DNA of 64,000 bases from CAIMFV01 sp040757715 (GTDB lineage: Bacteria; Pseudomonadota; Alphaproteobacteria; Caulobacterales; Caulobacteraceae). The position numbers and the translations under genes are program-made. Every line of letters starts with the position of its first letter. The first letter of the stretch is position 1. Under the pieces are notes generated by a model. The model saw only the letters and a program-made list of their open reading frames with translations, searched no databases and was not told where the DNA came from. The stretch spans positions 6,270 to 70,269 of the forward strand of contig JBFLWS010000017.1 in NCBI GenBank assembly GCA_040757715.1, given 5' to 3'. Shown piece after piece: positions 7,777 through 16,006 of this stretch.

Positions 7777-8960
7777 CCGACGCGGTCCTGGTGCTCAACG
7801 CCGGCTCCTCGAGCCTAAAGTTCGCCCTGTTCGAGTTGCACGCCGACCTCACCCGTCTCGCCGGCGGTCAGATCGAGGGCCTCGGCGGCGCGCCGCATTT
7901 CATCGCCAAGGATGCTAGCGGCGCGGTGCTCACGGAAAAGCGCTGGCCGGCGGGCGAGGGGCCCGATCACGAAGCTTTTCTGCCGGAACTGCTCGACTGG
8001 GTGGAGGACCATCTCGGCGAGGATCGGCTGGTGGCCGTGGGCCATCGCATCGTCCACGGCGGCGGCGAATACACCCAGCCGACACGGCTAGACGAGGCTG
8101 TGCTGGCCAAGCTCGACCGCTACTCGCCCCTGGCGCCGCTGCATCAGCCGCACAATCTCGCCGCCGTGCGCGCCGCCATGGCCGCCCGGCCGGGTCTGCT
8201 GCAGGCGGGCGCCTTCGACACCGCGTTCCACGCCTCCCTGGCGCCGGTGGCCACCCGTTTTGGTCTGCCGCGCGCCTATCACGACCAGGGGGTGCGGCGG
8301 TACGGCTTCCACGGCCTCTCCTATGAGTTCATCGCCGGGCGTCTGCGCGAGCTTGATCCAGCCCTCGCCGCTGGGAGAGTCGTGGCGGCGCACCTCGGCG
8401 CCGGCGCCAGCCTATGCGCCATGTCGGATGGGGTCAGCATCGACACCACCATGGGCTTCACTGCCCTCGAGGGCTTGATGATGGCCACCCGCGCCGGCGC
8501 GCTCGACGCCGGGGTGATCCTCTACCTGTTGCAGCACGATGGCATGACCGCTAACGCGCTGGAGGACCTGCTCTACAAGCGCTCTGGCCTCCTCGGCGTT
8601 TCGGGGCTCTCGCCCGACATGCGCACCCTCCTCGCCAGCGATCGCCTGGAAGCGCGCGAGGCGGTGGAGCTGTTCGTGCATCGTATCGTGCGCGAGACGG
8701 GCGCGCTCACCGCCATGCTGGGCGGTCTGGACGGCCTCGTCTTCACAGCCGGCATCGGTGAGAACGCCGCGCCGGTGCGGGCCATGGTCGCCCAACGCCT
8801 CGCCTGGATGGGCGCGGACCTGGACGAGGCCGCCAATGGCGAGGGACCGCCCGCGCGGCTCATCTCGACGTCGGCGAGCCGATTGAAGCTGTGGGTCATC
8901 CCCACCGACGAAGAGCTCACCATCGCGCGCCACGCCCTGGAGGTTGCGGCCCGAGCCTGA
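7773..8960 (+). CDS. ackA: acetate kinase
   Basis: Converts acetyl phosphate and ADP to acetate and ATP. The frame is open far upstream inside pta, but the family N-terminus VLVLNAGSSSLKF begins four codons after a GTG at 7773 that overlaps the pta stop as GTGA, giving 395 residues, the normal length. Other family signatures are VGHRIVHGGGEY, the catalytic-region FDTAFHASL, RRYGFHGLSYEF, AHLGAGASLCAM and FTAGIGENA. With pta it would give substrate-level ATP when respiration is limited; the fixLJ-fixK neighbours suggest control by oxygen, though no FixK box was found directly in front of usp-pta-ackA. Confidence 0.93.
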   Translation: MTDAVLVLNAGSSSLKFALFELHADLTRLAGGQIEGLGGAPHFIAKDASGAVLTEKRWPAGEGPDHEAFLPELLDWVEDHLGEDRLVAVGHRIVHGGGEYTQPTRLDEAVLAKLDRYSPLAPLHQPHNLAAVRAAMAARPGLLQAGAFDTAFHASLAPVATRFGLPRAYHDQGVRRYGFHGLSYEFIAGRLRELDPALAAGRVVAAHLGAGASLCAMSDGVSIDTTMGFTALEGLMMATRAGALDAGVILYLLQHDGMTANALEDLLYKRSGLLGVSGLSPDMRTLLASDRLEAREAVELFVHRIVRETGALTAMLGGLDGLVFTAGIGENAAPVRAMVAQRLAWMGADLDEAANGEGPPARLISTSASRLKLWVIPTDEELTIARHALEVAARA

Positions 8961-8971
8961 TCACTCCCTGA

Positions 8972-10510
8972 TCACTCGCTGCGACTGTCCTTCAGATTCT
9001 TTCCTTCCCAACAGCCCTTGCGCGCCAGATCGAAGCGCGGCTTGGCGACGAAGTAGACGCCATAGCGCGAGCGCGGCACGTCGGCCCGGCCGCGCACCAG
9101 AACGCCAAGATCACGAAACTCGCCAAAGCAGTAGGCGAGCTCGTCCGCGCTGAACCGACGTTGCAGATCGACGAGGAGGCCGGGCCGCGTCATGGCGGCG
9201 GCGGGGGGCTGATCAGCGAAGGCGTAGCGGCTGCGTTCCGTGACCTGCAGCACCGGCGCGTGCACCTCTTGCGTGGCGTCGAGCATGGCGGCTTGTCCGT
9301 AGCTCAGCGTTCCGATCCAGCCTGCGCCGGTATGGGCGCGCAGGGCTTCGACCTCCCGGCCGAACTGGGGCCAGCCGCGCAGGCTGGTGGTCAGGTCCTG
9401 CTTGGGCGCGAAATCGCTGGCCGGAATGGCGAGATGCAGGAGCGTGATCGCCGTGGCGATGATGCCGAAGGGCGCGGCCCACTGGGCGAGCGTGCGCCAG
9501 ATCGGCTTTTGCTCAAGCTCTTCGGCCGCCCAGGCGGCGATCAGGGCGAGCCCCGGATAGAGCGGCGCCGGCCAATGGGCCTGCACCCCCGCGTGAAAGC
9601 TGTGAACCAGCAGATAGAAAGCAAAGGGCGCCGTGGTGGCGAGGATGAGGGCGAGCGGATGGTCCCCCGTCTTGCGCCATGCCTTGCCGATGCGCCCGGT
9701 TCCCATCACAGCGAAGGGCGTCAGCAGCGGGTTGAACACCAACGCCTGAACGAAGATCAGATTGACGAGGTTCTGCAGCGTCAGGCTGTGCGGCGCGGCG
9801 CGGCCGAACTGTTTCTTGAAGCTGACCCAGTCATGGGCGGCGTTCCAGCCTACATTGAGGGCGAAGATCGACCCGGCGACGAGCGCCGACAGCCAGGGCC
9901 AGGGTGTCGTCAAGCGCTGGCGTCCATTGGGCGTCGCCGCCAGCCAAATGAGCACGCCCGGGCCCAGGAACAGGGCGGAGTATTTCGACAAGAGCGCAAG
10001 CCCCGCCGTCGCGCCCGCTGCCAGCCACCAGGCCTCGCCGTCCTTGGTCTTGACGAGGCTCCATAGCGTCGCCGTCCAGAAGAGGCAGGACGGCGCGTCG
10101 GGGATGATCATGAAGCTGCCGAACCCCACCAGCAGCACGGCGTTGTACCACACCGCCGCGCGCACTGCCGTTCGCTCGCCAAGGCCAAGCTTGCGGGCGA
10201 GGTCGTAGAGCAGGAGGCTGACCACGGCGCTGGCCAGAACCGCCAGCAGTCGCGCTCCCAACGGATTGTCGCCGGCGATGAGCTGACCAATCCGGATCCA
10301 CCACGCCGCCATGGGGGGATGGTCATAATAGCCAAGCTGCAGCCGCTCCGCCCACAGACGGTAATAGGCCTCGTCTTCCGTATACGGAATAAAAGCAGCG
10401 GCGAGCAACCTGCCGACGGTCAGCGCCGCCAGCAAAAGCACGAGCTTACGCGGCGCGCCAGCCCACCGGGGGCGCCGCCAGACCTCCTGGAGCCGCGCCG
10501 CCGCCGTCAC
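8972..10510 (-). CDS. GT39-like membrane glycosyltransferase (ArnT/PMT family)
   Basis: Polytopic inner-membrane transferase that moves a sugar from a polyprenyl-phosphate donor to an acceptor on the periplasmic side. The 512 residues have many hydrophobic segments and the family motif EDEAYY followed by YYDHPPM in the first periplasmic loop; the acidic pair supplies the catalytic residue in this family. GTG at 10510 overlaps the stop of the upstream GT2-GtrA gene as GTGA, so I prefer it; a GTG at 10543 would overlap 37 bases. The upstream gene makes the lipid-linked sugar, so together they form a two-gene glycosylation unit. The acceptor (lipid A, glycan or protein) is unknown. Confidence 0.85.
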   Translation of the reverse strand: MTAAARLQEVWRRPRWAGAPRKLVLLLAALTVGRLLAAAFIPYTEDEAYYRLWAERLQLGYYDHPPMAAWWIRIGQLIAGDNPLGARLLAVLASAVVSLLLYDLARKLGLGERTAVRAAVWYNAVLLVGFGSFMIIPDAPSCLFWTATLWSLVKTKDGEAWWLAAGATAGLALLSKYSALFLGPGVLIWLAATPNGRQRLTTPWPWLSALVAGSIFALNVGWNAAHDWVSFKKQFGRAAPHSLTLQNLVNLIFVQALVFNPLLTPFAVMGTGRIGKAWRKTGDHPLALILATTAPFAFYLLVHSFHAGVQAHWPAPLYPGLALIAAWAAEELEQKPIWRTLAQWAAPFGIIATAITLLHLAIPASDFAPKQDLTTSLRGWPQFGREVEALRAHTGAGWIGTLSYGQAAMLDATQEVHAPVLQVTERSRYAFADQPPAAAMTRPGLLVDLQRRFSADELAYCFGEFRDLGVLVRGRADVPRSRYGVYFVAKPRFDLARKGCWEGKNLKDSRSE

Positions 10511-11661
10511 CAGACCGCCGCCCGAGTGGTCATGTAGTTCCACACCGCGCCGAACATCGCGCCCGCGGTGGACGCCAGAAGCGGCGTGGCGAAGCTCTCA
10601 TTGATGAGATTGCCCACCGCCACATTGGCCATCAGCCCCACCGCGCACAACAGGCAGAAGCGCAGGTAGCCGGTGAGGAGCGCCAGCCCCGTTTTGCGTC
10701 GGTCGCGATAGGTGACCACGTTGTTGATCAGATAGTTGGAGGTCATGGCGATCACCGCCGCCAGGAACTGGGCGACCACGAAGCCTTGCTGGGCGCCGTA
10801 GCCCGACCCGGCCAACGCCGTGGCGATGAGCTTGAACGCCACCAGATTGACCACCAGGCCGCTGGCGCCCACGAGGCCGAACAGGATGAAGCGCGGCGAG
10901 ACGAGGTTGTGGGTCGCCTTGGAGACGAGGAGGCCGATATATTCCAGCGCCACCCGGTTATCGAGTTTGCTCTCCCCGGCGGTCCGTTCACGGAACACAT
11001 AGGGCAGTTCCTGGATCCGCAGGCGCCCGCCAGCGCTGGCGATGAGGTCGAACAGGATCTTGAAGCCCTCCGACGACAGGCGCGGCGCCGCCTCGTCGAT
11101 CACCTGACGCCGCACCATGAAGAAGCCGCTCACCGGGTCGGTGACGTGGGCGCGCAGCACCAACTTGGCGAGCCAGGTGGCGAAGGCGCTGGCGAGGCCT
11201 CGCGCCTTGGAGAAGCCCTGGGTCGCATCGCCCTCGCCCACATAGCGGCTGGCGATGGCGAGATCGGCCTCCCCCCCTCGCAGGGCCGCCAGCATGCGGG
11301 GCAGCAGCGTTTCGTCATGCTGGAGGTCGGCGTCCATCACCGCCACATAGGGCGCGGCGCTGGCCAGCGCGCCCTCAATCACCGCGCCCGCAAGTCCGCG
11401 GCGGCCGATGCGGCGAATGCAAACCACGTTGGGACGTGACAAGGCCTCGGCCTTCACCGCCTCGGCCGTGCCGTCGGGGCTGTTGTCGTCCACATAGATG
11501 GCCTGCCAGGCGACTCCGGCCAGGGCGATATCAAGCCGCTCCAACAACGGCTTCACGTTGCCGCGCTCATTGAAGCTCGGAATCACCACTGTCAGTTCGT
11601 AACCGCCGCCTGGGGTGGGCGGGATCCGCGGTTCAGTGCTGGAACTTGGGTCTAAGGCCAA
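10507..11661 (-). CDS. GT2 polyprenyl-phosphate sugar synthase fused to GtrA membrane domain
   Basis: Residues about 22-250 form a GT2 (GT-A fold) domain: VVIPSFNERGN at the start, YVDDNSPDGTA, the metal-binding MDADLQHDE and ASRYVGEG, which match dolichol/undecaprenyl-phosphate mannose or glucose synthases. Residues about 260-384 are four hydrophobic helices of GtrA type. The product would be a polyprenyl-phosphate sugar, passed to the coupled GT39 enzyme downstream. The start is TTG at 11661 with GAGG about nine bases upstream; no ATG or GTG exists before the conserved domain. The sugar is not determinable from sequence. Confidence 0.87.
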   Translation of the reverse strand: MALDPSSSTEPRIPPTPGGGYELTVVIPSFNERGNVKPLLERLDIALAGVAWQAIYVDDNSPDGTAEAVKAEALSRPNVVCIRRIGRRGLAGAVIEGALASAAPYVAVMDADLQHDETLLPRMLAALRGGEADLAIASRYVGEGDATQGFSKARGLASAFATWLAKLVLRAHVTDPVSGFFMVRRQVIDEAAPRLSSEGFKILFDLIASAGGRLRIQELPYVFRERTAGESKLDNRVALEYIGLLVSKATHNLVSPRFILFGLVGASGLVVNLVAFKLIATALAGSGYGAQQGFVVAQFLAAVIAMTSNYLINNVVTYRDRRKTGLALLTGYLRFCLLCAVGLMANVAVGNLINESFATPLLASTAGAMFGAVWNYMTTRAAVW

Positions 11662-11759
11662 GGAGAATCGCCTCGCCAGTAAAGTCGAATGCGCTCCCTA
11701 GCATAGAAATGGGCCCTGTCCGCGCCCGACGCGCCCGAAGCGAATCTCGGCCAAACTCA

Positions 11760-12938
11760 TCAAGTCTCCAGAGCCTCGATCAGCCGGGCCATGAAGGCCG
11801 CGCCCCGTTCCATCTGCGAGCGCTCCACATATTCGTCCGGCTGGTGCGCCTGATCGATGGAGCCCGGGCCGCAGATGACAGTGGAGAAGCCGGCCTCCTG
11901 GAACTGACCCGCCTCGGCCGCATAGGACACAGCCCGGGCTGGCCCGTTGTCGCCGGCGAGGGTGCGCGCGAAGCGCTCGGCCTCGCCGTCCGGTTCCGGC
12001 GCCAGGGCCGGGGTGAGGGAGCGGCGCTCGACCTTGATTCCCGCTTCCGGAAAGCGCGACTGCAAGCGTGCGTTCTCAGTCTCGAACTCGGCGAACACCG
12101 GGGCGAGGATGGCCAGGGGATTAAGCCCTGGCGGCGTGCGCAGATCGAACAGGAACCGGCACTGGCGGGCTAGGATATTGCCGGCCGTGCCGCCCTCCAC
12201 CACGCCGATGGTGAGGGTGGCGCCCTTGGGGGTGAAGGGCGAGTCAGGCGCGGCCTCCGCCTCGAGTTGTTCAGCCAGATCGAGCAGGCGCTGCATCAGC
12301 CGCACCGCGACAGCGTTGGCCGAGAGGCCGAGATGGGTGAGGCTGGAATGGGCCTCCTTGCCGGTCACGGTCACCTGGTGCGTGCAGATGCCCTTGTGGC
12401 CCGACACCGCCTCCATGTTGGTGGGCTCGCCGACGATCACGAGGCGGGGCCGGGGCAGTTCGGCGGCCATGGCGCGGATCATGCTGGGCGCGCCGAGGCA
12501 GCCGATCTCCTCGTCATAGCTGAAGGCGAGGTGCGCTGGGCGCTTGAGCGGTCGAGCCGCCAGTTCCGGCGCGGCGGCGAGGGCCAGCGCCAGGAACCCC
12601 TTCATGTCGCAGGTTCCCCGGCCGTAGAGCCGGCCGTCGCGCTCGGTGACCACGAACGGATCCGAGCTCCAGGCCTGGCCGTCCACCGGCACCACGTCGG
12701 TGTGGCCGGAGAGAATGACGCCGCCCTCCACCAGCGGGCCCAGGGTGGCGAACAGGTTCGACTTGGAATCGTCGGCGTTGGCGACGCGTCGGCCGCGTAC
12801 GCCGAGGTCTTCCAGCACCGCCTCCACATAGGCGATCAATTCGAGATTGGAGCCGCGCGAGGTGGTGTCGAAGGCCACCAGCCGTTCTAGATGGACGAGG
12901 GCGCGGGCGGTGAGAGCGGAAAGGTCGATCGGACTCAT
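11760..12938 (-). CDS. argE: acetylornithine deacetylase
   Basis: Zinc hydrolase of the M20 family that releases ornithine from N-acetylornithine in arginine synthesis. The 392 residues show the metal ligand His79 in SGHTDVVPVDG, Asp111 in GTCDMKGF, and the catalytic Glu pair at 143-144 in YDEEIGCLG. The dimerisation lid domain follows in the middle (GHKGICTHQVTVTGKEAHSS), and the last histidine is in the C-terminal GSIDQAHQPDEYV. This arrangement is typical of ArgE rather than succinyl-diaminopimelate desuccinylase, although the two families are close. It stands alone between the GT2-GtrA gene and the small CtrA-site gene. Confidence 0.88.
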   Translation of the reverse strand: MSPIDLSALTARALVHLERLVAFDTTSRGSNLELIAYVEAVLEDLGVRGRRVANADDSKSNLFATLGPLVEGGVILSGHTDVVPVDGQAWSSDPFVVTERDGRLYGRGTCDMKGFLALALAAAPELAARPLKRPAHLAFSYDEEIGCLGAPSMIRAMAAELPRPRLVIVGEPTNMEAVSGHKGICTHQVTVTGKEAHSSLTHLGLSANAVAVRLMQRLLDLAEQLEAEAAPDSPFTPKGATLTIGVVEGGTAGNILARQCRFLFDLRTPPGLNPLAILAPVFAEFETENARLQSRFPEAGIKVERRSLTPALAPEPDGEAERFARTLAGDNGPARAVSYAAEAGQFQEAGFSTVICGPGSIDQAHQPDEYVERSQMERGAAFMARLIEALET

Positions 12939-12985
12939 TTTGCGAGCCTACGCCGATGCGACGGCGCTGCGCCAGGGGCGATGGC

Positions 12986-13255
12986 TCACACCTTGATGTC
13001 GAGCAGCGAACCGGGGCGAAGAGGGCGTGAGGGCGGCTCGGCCGGCAGGGCGGAGGGAACCTTGCCCACCATGCTGCTGGCGGCGGCGGCGGTGGTCGCC
13101 TGCACCGGCTTCACCGGAGCAACGGGGCTTGTCGCTGCGGTCTTGCCAAGCGCCGCGTCGAAGAAGGCGCGCTGCGCCGCCCGCGCCTGATTGTTCCGCG
13201 CCGGCGGTGTCGGCGGCGTCGTGGTCAGTCCGGGCGTGATGCGCAAATCGGCCAT
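12986..13255 (-). CDS. small Ala/Pro-rich protein of unknown function
   Basis: 89 residues, rich in Ala, Pro and Thr, with no signal peptide or membrane helix: probably cytosolic and partly disordered. A short helix-prone stretch (QARAAQRAFFDAALG) lies near residues 23-37 and the C-terminus ends RPLRPGSLLDIKV. I do not recognise the family. It is supported by an ATG with GGA just upstream and by an exact CtrA-type site 25-39 bases before the start, suggesting cell-cycle control. With the box so close, an activated transcript would have almost no leader; repression is also possible. It sits between argE and ccmG on the same strand. Confidence 0.6.
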   Translation of the reverse strand: MADLRITPGLTTTPPTPPARNNQARAAQRAFFDAALGKTAATSPVAPVKPVQATTAAAASSMVGKVPSALPAEPPSRPLRPGSLLDIKV

Positions 13256-13279
13256 GGTCCTGGCATCACGCCGCCATGG

Positions 13280-13294
13280 TTAAGCAAAGGTTAA
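13280..13294 (-). promoter_or_regulatory. CtrA-type binding site
   Basis: Read on the minus strand the site is TTAA-CCTTTGC-TTAAC followed by CAT: an exact TTAA-N7-TTAAC, with the second half also reading TTAACCAT. It begins 24 bases before the ATG of the 89-residue gene and overlaps the ccmG stop codon. CtrA is the Caulobacter cell-cycle regulator; regulation here is inferred. Confidence 0.65.
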
Positions 13295-13812
13295 GGCCGG
13301 CGCCTGGCCTTCTCCAGCATGGCCTCGGCGTCCTGCGGCGACAGCGGGCCGGTGTGCTTGTCGAGGATCATGCCCGTGTCGTCGATGAGGTAGGTCTCGG
13401 GCACGCCGGAGACGCCGAACTCCACCCCCGCATCGCCGGAGGTGTCAGTGAGCACGACGGCGAAGGGATCGCCCAGACGATCGAGGAAAGCGCGGGTGGC
13501 GGCCGGCTTGTCCTTGTAGGCCACGCCGACGATGCGCACGCCCTCCGCCTTCAGGGCCAGCAGCGCGCTCTGCTCGGTGACGCAGGGCACGCACCAGGAG
13601 GCGAAGAAGTTCACCAGGGTCGGGCCCTTCACCTCCGCCTTCAGATGCTCGGTCGTGCTGTCCGCCAGCTTCGGCAGCGTCACGTCGGGCGCCGGCTTGC
13701 CCTTCAGCGCTTCAGGGGTGACGCGGGGATCGTGGTGCAGGGCGAAAATCCCGAACAGAAGGCCGAGCGCCGCGAGCACCACCAAGGGCGCGAAGGCGAG
13801 CCAGCGCTTCAT
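13291..13812 (-). CDS. ccmG: cytochrome c maturation thioredoxin CcmG (DsbE)
   Basis: Periplasmic membrane-anchored thiol:disulfide protein that reduces the apocytochrome c haem-binding cysteines. 173 residues: an N-terminal membrane anchor (about 5-25), then a thioredoxin-like domain with the active site WCVPC at 73-77 after TLVNFFAS. The acidic and hydrophobic CcmG insert (GVAYKDKPAATRAFLDRLG) and the cis-proline loop GVPETYLID are present. The start overlaps the ccmD stop by 4 bases (ATGA), and it is the last of three ccm genes here. Confidence 0.93.
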   Translation of the reverse strand: MKRWLAFAPLVVLAALGLLFGIFALHHDPRVTPEALKGKPAPDVTLPKLADSTTEHLKAEVKGPTLVNFFASWCVPCVTEQSALLALKAEGVRIVGVAYKDKPAATRAFLDRLGDPFAVVLTDTSGDAGVEFGVSGVPETYLIDDTGMILDKHTGPLSPQDAEAMLEKARRRP

Positions 13813-13955
13813 GGGCGATCGCCCTCAAGGGCTTCCACGGCGCGCTTCCAGCGGCGGGCGCGGAGCAGGCTGTCGAGGATCATCCAGGCGAGACCTATAG
13901 CGGAGAGGGCGTAGGCGGGGAGGACGAAGGCGGCGTAGTGGGCGTCGTGCGACAT
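13809..13955 (-). CDS. ccmD: haem exporter accessory protein CcmD
   Basis: A 48-residue protein. It starts MSHDAHYAAFVLPAYALS, has one membrane helix to about residue 30, then a basic stretch (RARRWKRAV). Small size, the HxxYVxxAY-like start, one helix and a charged tail, and the position between ccmC and ccmG are all typical of CcmD, which helps release haem-loaded CcmE from the CcmABC complex. The stop overlaps the ccmG ATG as ATGA, and ccmC lies just upstream, 22 bases away. Confidence 0.88.
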   Translation of the reverse strand: MSHDAHYAAFVLPAYALSAIGLAWMILDSLLRARRWKRAVEALEGDRP

Positions 13956-13977
13956 GGCGGCGATCCGATTGCAGGAC

Positions 13978-14700
13978 TTAGTGGTCGGCCCGGGCGAGGG
14001 CCAGGTGATTGGCGCGGCGACGCCAGACCTCGGCGCGGATGCGCGTCAGCCAAAGGGCGCCGAAGAGCGTGGTGTAGGCGAGGGCCATCAACAGCAGCGG
14101 CCAGAGGAAGGCGGGCGACATGGACGGGCCGCCCTTGCGCAGCACTGACTGGCCCTGGTGCAGGGTGTTCCACCACTCCACCGAGAAGTGGACGATGGGT
14201 AGGTTCACGAGCCCCACCAGGGCGAGGATGGCCGCCGCCCGCGCCGCACGCGCCTCATCGTCGATCGCCGCGTGCAAGGCCATGTAGGCGAGGTAGAACA
14301 GGAGCAGGATGAACTCCGAGGTGAGGCGCGCGTCGCCCCACTCCCACCAGGTGCCCCACATGGGCCGGCCCCACAGCGAGCCGGTGGCGAGGGCCAGCGC
14401 GGTGAAGACCGCGCCGAGGGGGGCGGCGGCCTTGGCGGCGGCGTCCGCGAGGGAGTGGCGGAACACCAAGCCGAAGAAGCTCGCCCCGCCGAGGCAGGAA
14501 TAGACGAACAGGCCCATCCACGCCGCGGGCACGTGCACGAACATTATCTTCACCGTGGCGCCCTGCTGGTAGTCGTCCGGCGCGGCGAAACCCAGCGACA
14601 GACCAGCGACGAACAGCAGCGCGGCGATGATCGCGAGCAAGGGGGCCAGCCACTGCGACAGGGCCATGAACCGGGCGGGATTGGCGAAAAAGGCGAACAT
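13978..14700 (-). CDS. ccmC: haem handling protein CcmC
   Basis: Polytopic inner-membrane protein of 240 residues that presents haem to CcmE in cytochrome c maturation. The tryptophan-rich haem motif WGTWWEWGDARLTSE is at 115-129, with flanking periplasmic histidines at His56 (MFVHVPAAW) and in IVHFSVEWWNTLHQG. Six hydrophobic segments are visible. ATG at 14700 gives the family length; an upstream TTG at 14748 would add 16 residues and run into the antiporter gene, so I reject it. The ATPase and permease partners CcmA and CcmB are not next to it; the upstream neighbour is a Na+/H+ antiporter. Confidence 0.93.
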   Translation of the reverse strand: MFAFFANPARFMALSQWLAPLLAIIAALLFVAGLSLGFAAPDDYQQGATVKIMFVHVPAAWMGLFVYSCLGGASFFGLVFRHSLADAAAKAAAPLGAVFTALALATGSLWGRPMWGTWWEWGDARLTSEFILLLFYLAYMALHAAIDDEARAARAAAILALVGLVNLPIVHFSVEWWNTLHQGQSVLRKGGPSMSPAFLWPLLLMALAYTTLFGALWLTRIRAEVWRRRANHLALARADH

Positions 14701-14744
14701 CAGTGGTAGCTCTCGTCCGATTTTTGGCGATGCGCAGGGCGCAT

Positions 14745-15995
14745 TCAAGTCTCAGTCGCGGGCGCTTGGCGGAGCTTGTCCGCCAGCGGTCCGAAGCTCA
14801 GTCCTTGCACCACCACCGAGAACGCCACCACGGCATAGGTCAAAGAAATGAGCGCAGCGCGCTGCGGACCTTCGGGCGTTCCCAGCGCCAAGGCAAGCGA
14901 CAGGCCGCCTCGAAGCCCGCCCCAGGCCAGCAATTGCGTCGCTCCAGGGTCAGATTCCCTGAGATGGTAATAGGCGCCCCAAGGGGCGACGATGGCGAGC
15001 CGCACCACCAGCACCAACGGGATCACCGCCGCGGCCAGGCCGGCGAAGCGCGGCTCGAAGGGCAGCACCATGACCTCAAGCCCCATAATGAGGAAGAGGA
15101 CGGCGTTGAGGAGTTCGTCGATGAGGCCCCAGAGACTGCGCAACTGGGCTCGTGTGGCGGCGCTCACCATTGGTCCTTCCACTGCGCCGCCGACCAGGAA
15201 TCCCGCCGCTACCGAGGCCATAGGCCCGGAAAGGCCCAGCGCCTGGGCGCCGGCATAGACCCCCATGGCGAGCGCCAGGGAGAGGATCGCTTTGACCTCG
15301 GCGCCTCGAACCCGACGCATGGCTTGGACCACCATGTATGCGGTGGCGAGGCCGAACAGAAAGCCTCCAGCTCCGCTCAGCATGACACGGCCGACTGCAC
15401 CGAACGAATGCGCCTCGCCCTGAACGGCGAAGGCGAGCGCGGCCAGAAACACCATGATTCCCACGGCGTCGTTGAGTAGGGCTTCGCCCTGCAAAATCGC
15501 GACGATGCGCGGTGACAAGCGCCCGCGGCGCACCGTGGCGATCACCGCGACCGGGTCGGTAGGGCTGATCAGCGCGCCGAACACCAGCGCCCAGGGCAGG
15601 GTGAGCGGCAGGCCGAGCTTGCCCGCGATCACCCAGGCGGCGAAGCCCACTACGGCGGTGGAGGCGACGACGCCCAGTGTAGCGAGGCTCCAGACCGCGG
15701 CGCGCGTGCGGCGCAGTTCGCTCAGGTCCACCTGCATCGCTCCTGAGAACAACAGGAAGGCCAGCATCTGACCCACCACGGTGTCGGCGAAGTTGAGCTG
15801 GTTCATGGCCACGATGAACGGGTGCGCGAAGGTCGCGCCCGGCGCTGCGCGCTCAACCGCGGCCAGAGCCGACGCGCCGATCAGGCCAGCCATGAACATG
15901 GCCGCGCCGGGCGGCAGGCGCATCCATTTGGCGTTCACCCACGCCACGCCGGCGACCAGGGCGAGGAAGAGAGCGGCGAGCTGGAAGGCGGCCAT
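14745..15995 (-). CDS. cation:proton antiporter, NhaP/CPA1 type
   Basis: Inner-membrane exchanger of Na+ (or K+) for protons, 416 residues with about 12 hydrophobic segments. The CPA1 signature SPTDPVAV is at 144-151 and the ion-binding Asn-Asp pair at 175-176 in EALLNDAVGI. There is no cytosolic regulatory tail, as in short NhaP-type transporters. It precedes ccmC on the same strand with about 45 bases between coding regions, so read-through is possible, but a functional link to cytochrome maturation is not expected. Ion specificity cannot be read from sequence. Confidence 0.88.
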   Translation of the reverse strand: MAAFQLAALFLALVAGVAWVNAKWMRLPPGAAMFMAGLIGASALAAVERAAPGATFAHPFIVAMNQLNFADTVVGQMLAFLLFSGAMQVDLSELRRTRAAVWSLATLGVVASTAVVGFAAWVIAGKLGLPLTLPWALVFGALISPTDPVAVIATVRRGRLSPRIVAILQGEALLNDAVGIMVFLAALAFAVQGEAHSFGAVGRVMLSGAGGFLFGLATAYMVVQAMRRVRGAEVKAILSLALAMGVYAGAQALGLSGPMASVAAGFLVGGAVEGPMVSAATRAQLRSLWGLIDELLNAVLFLIMGLEVMVLPFEPRFAGLAAAVIPLVLVVRLAIVAPWGAYYHLRESDPGATQLLAWGGLRGGLSLALALGTPEGPQRAALISLTYAVVAFSVVVQGLSFGPLADKLRQAPATET

Positions 15996-16006
15996 AGGCG
16001 CCTCCC

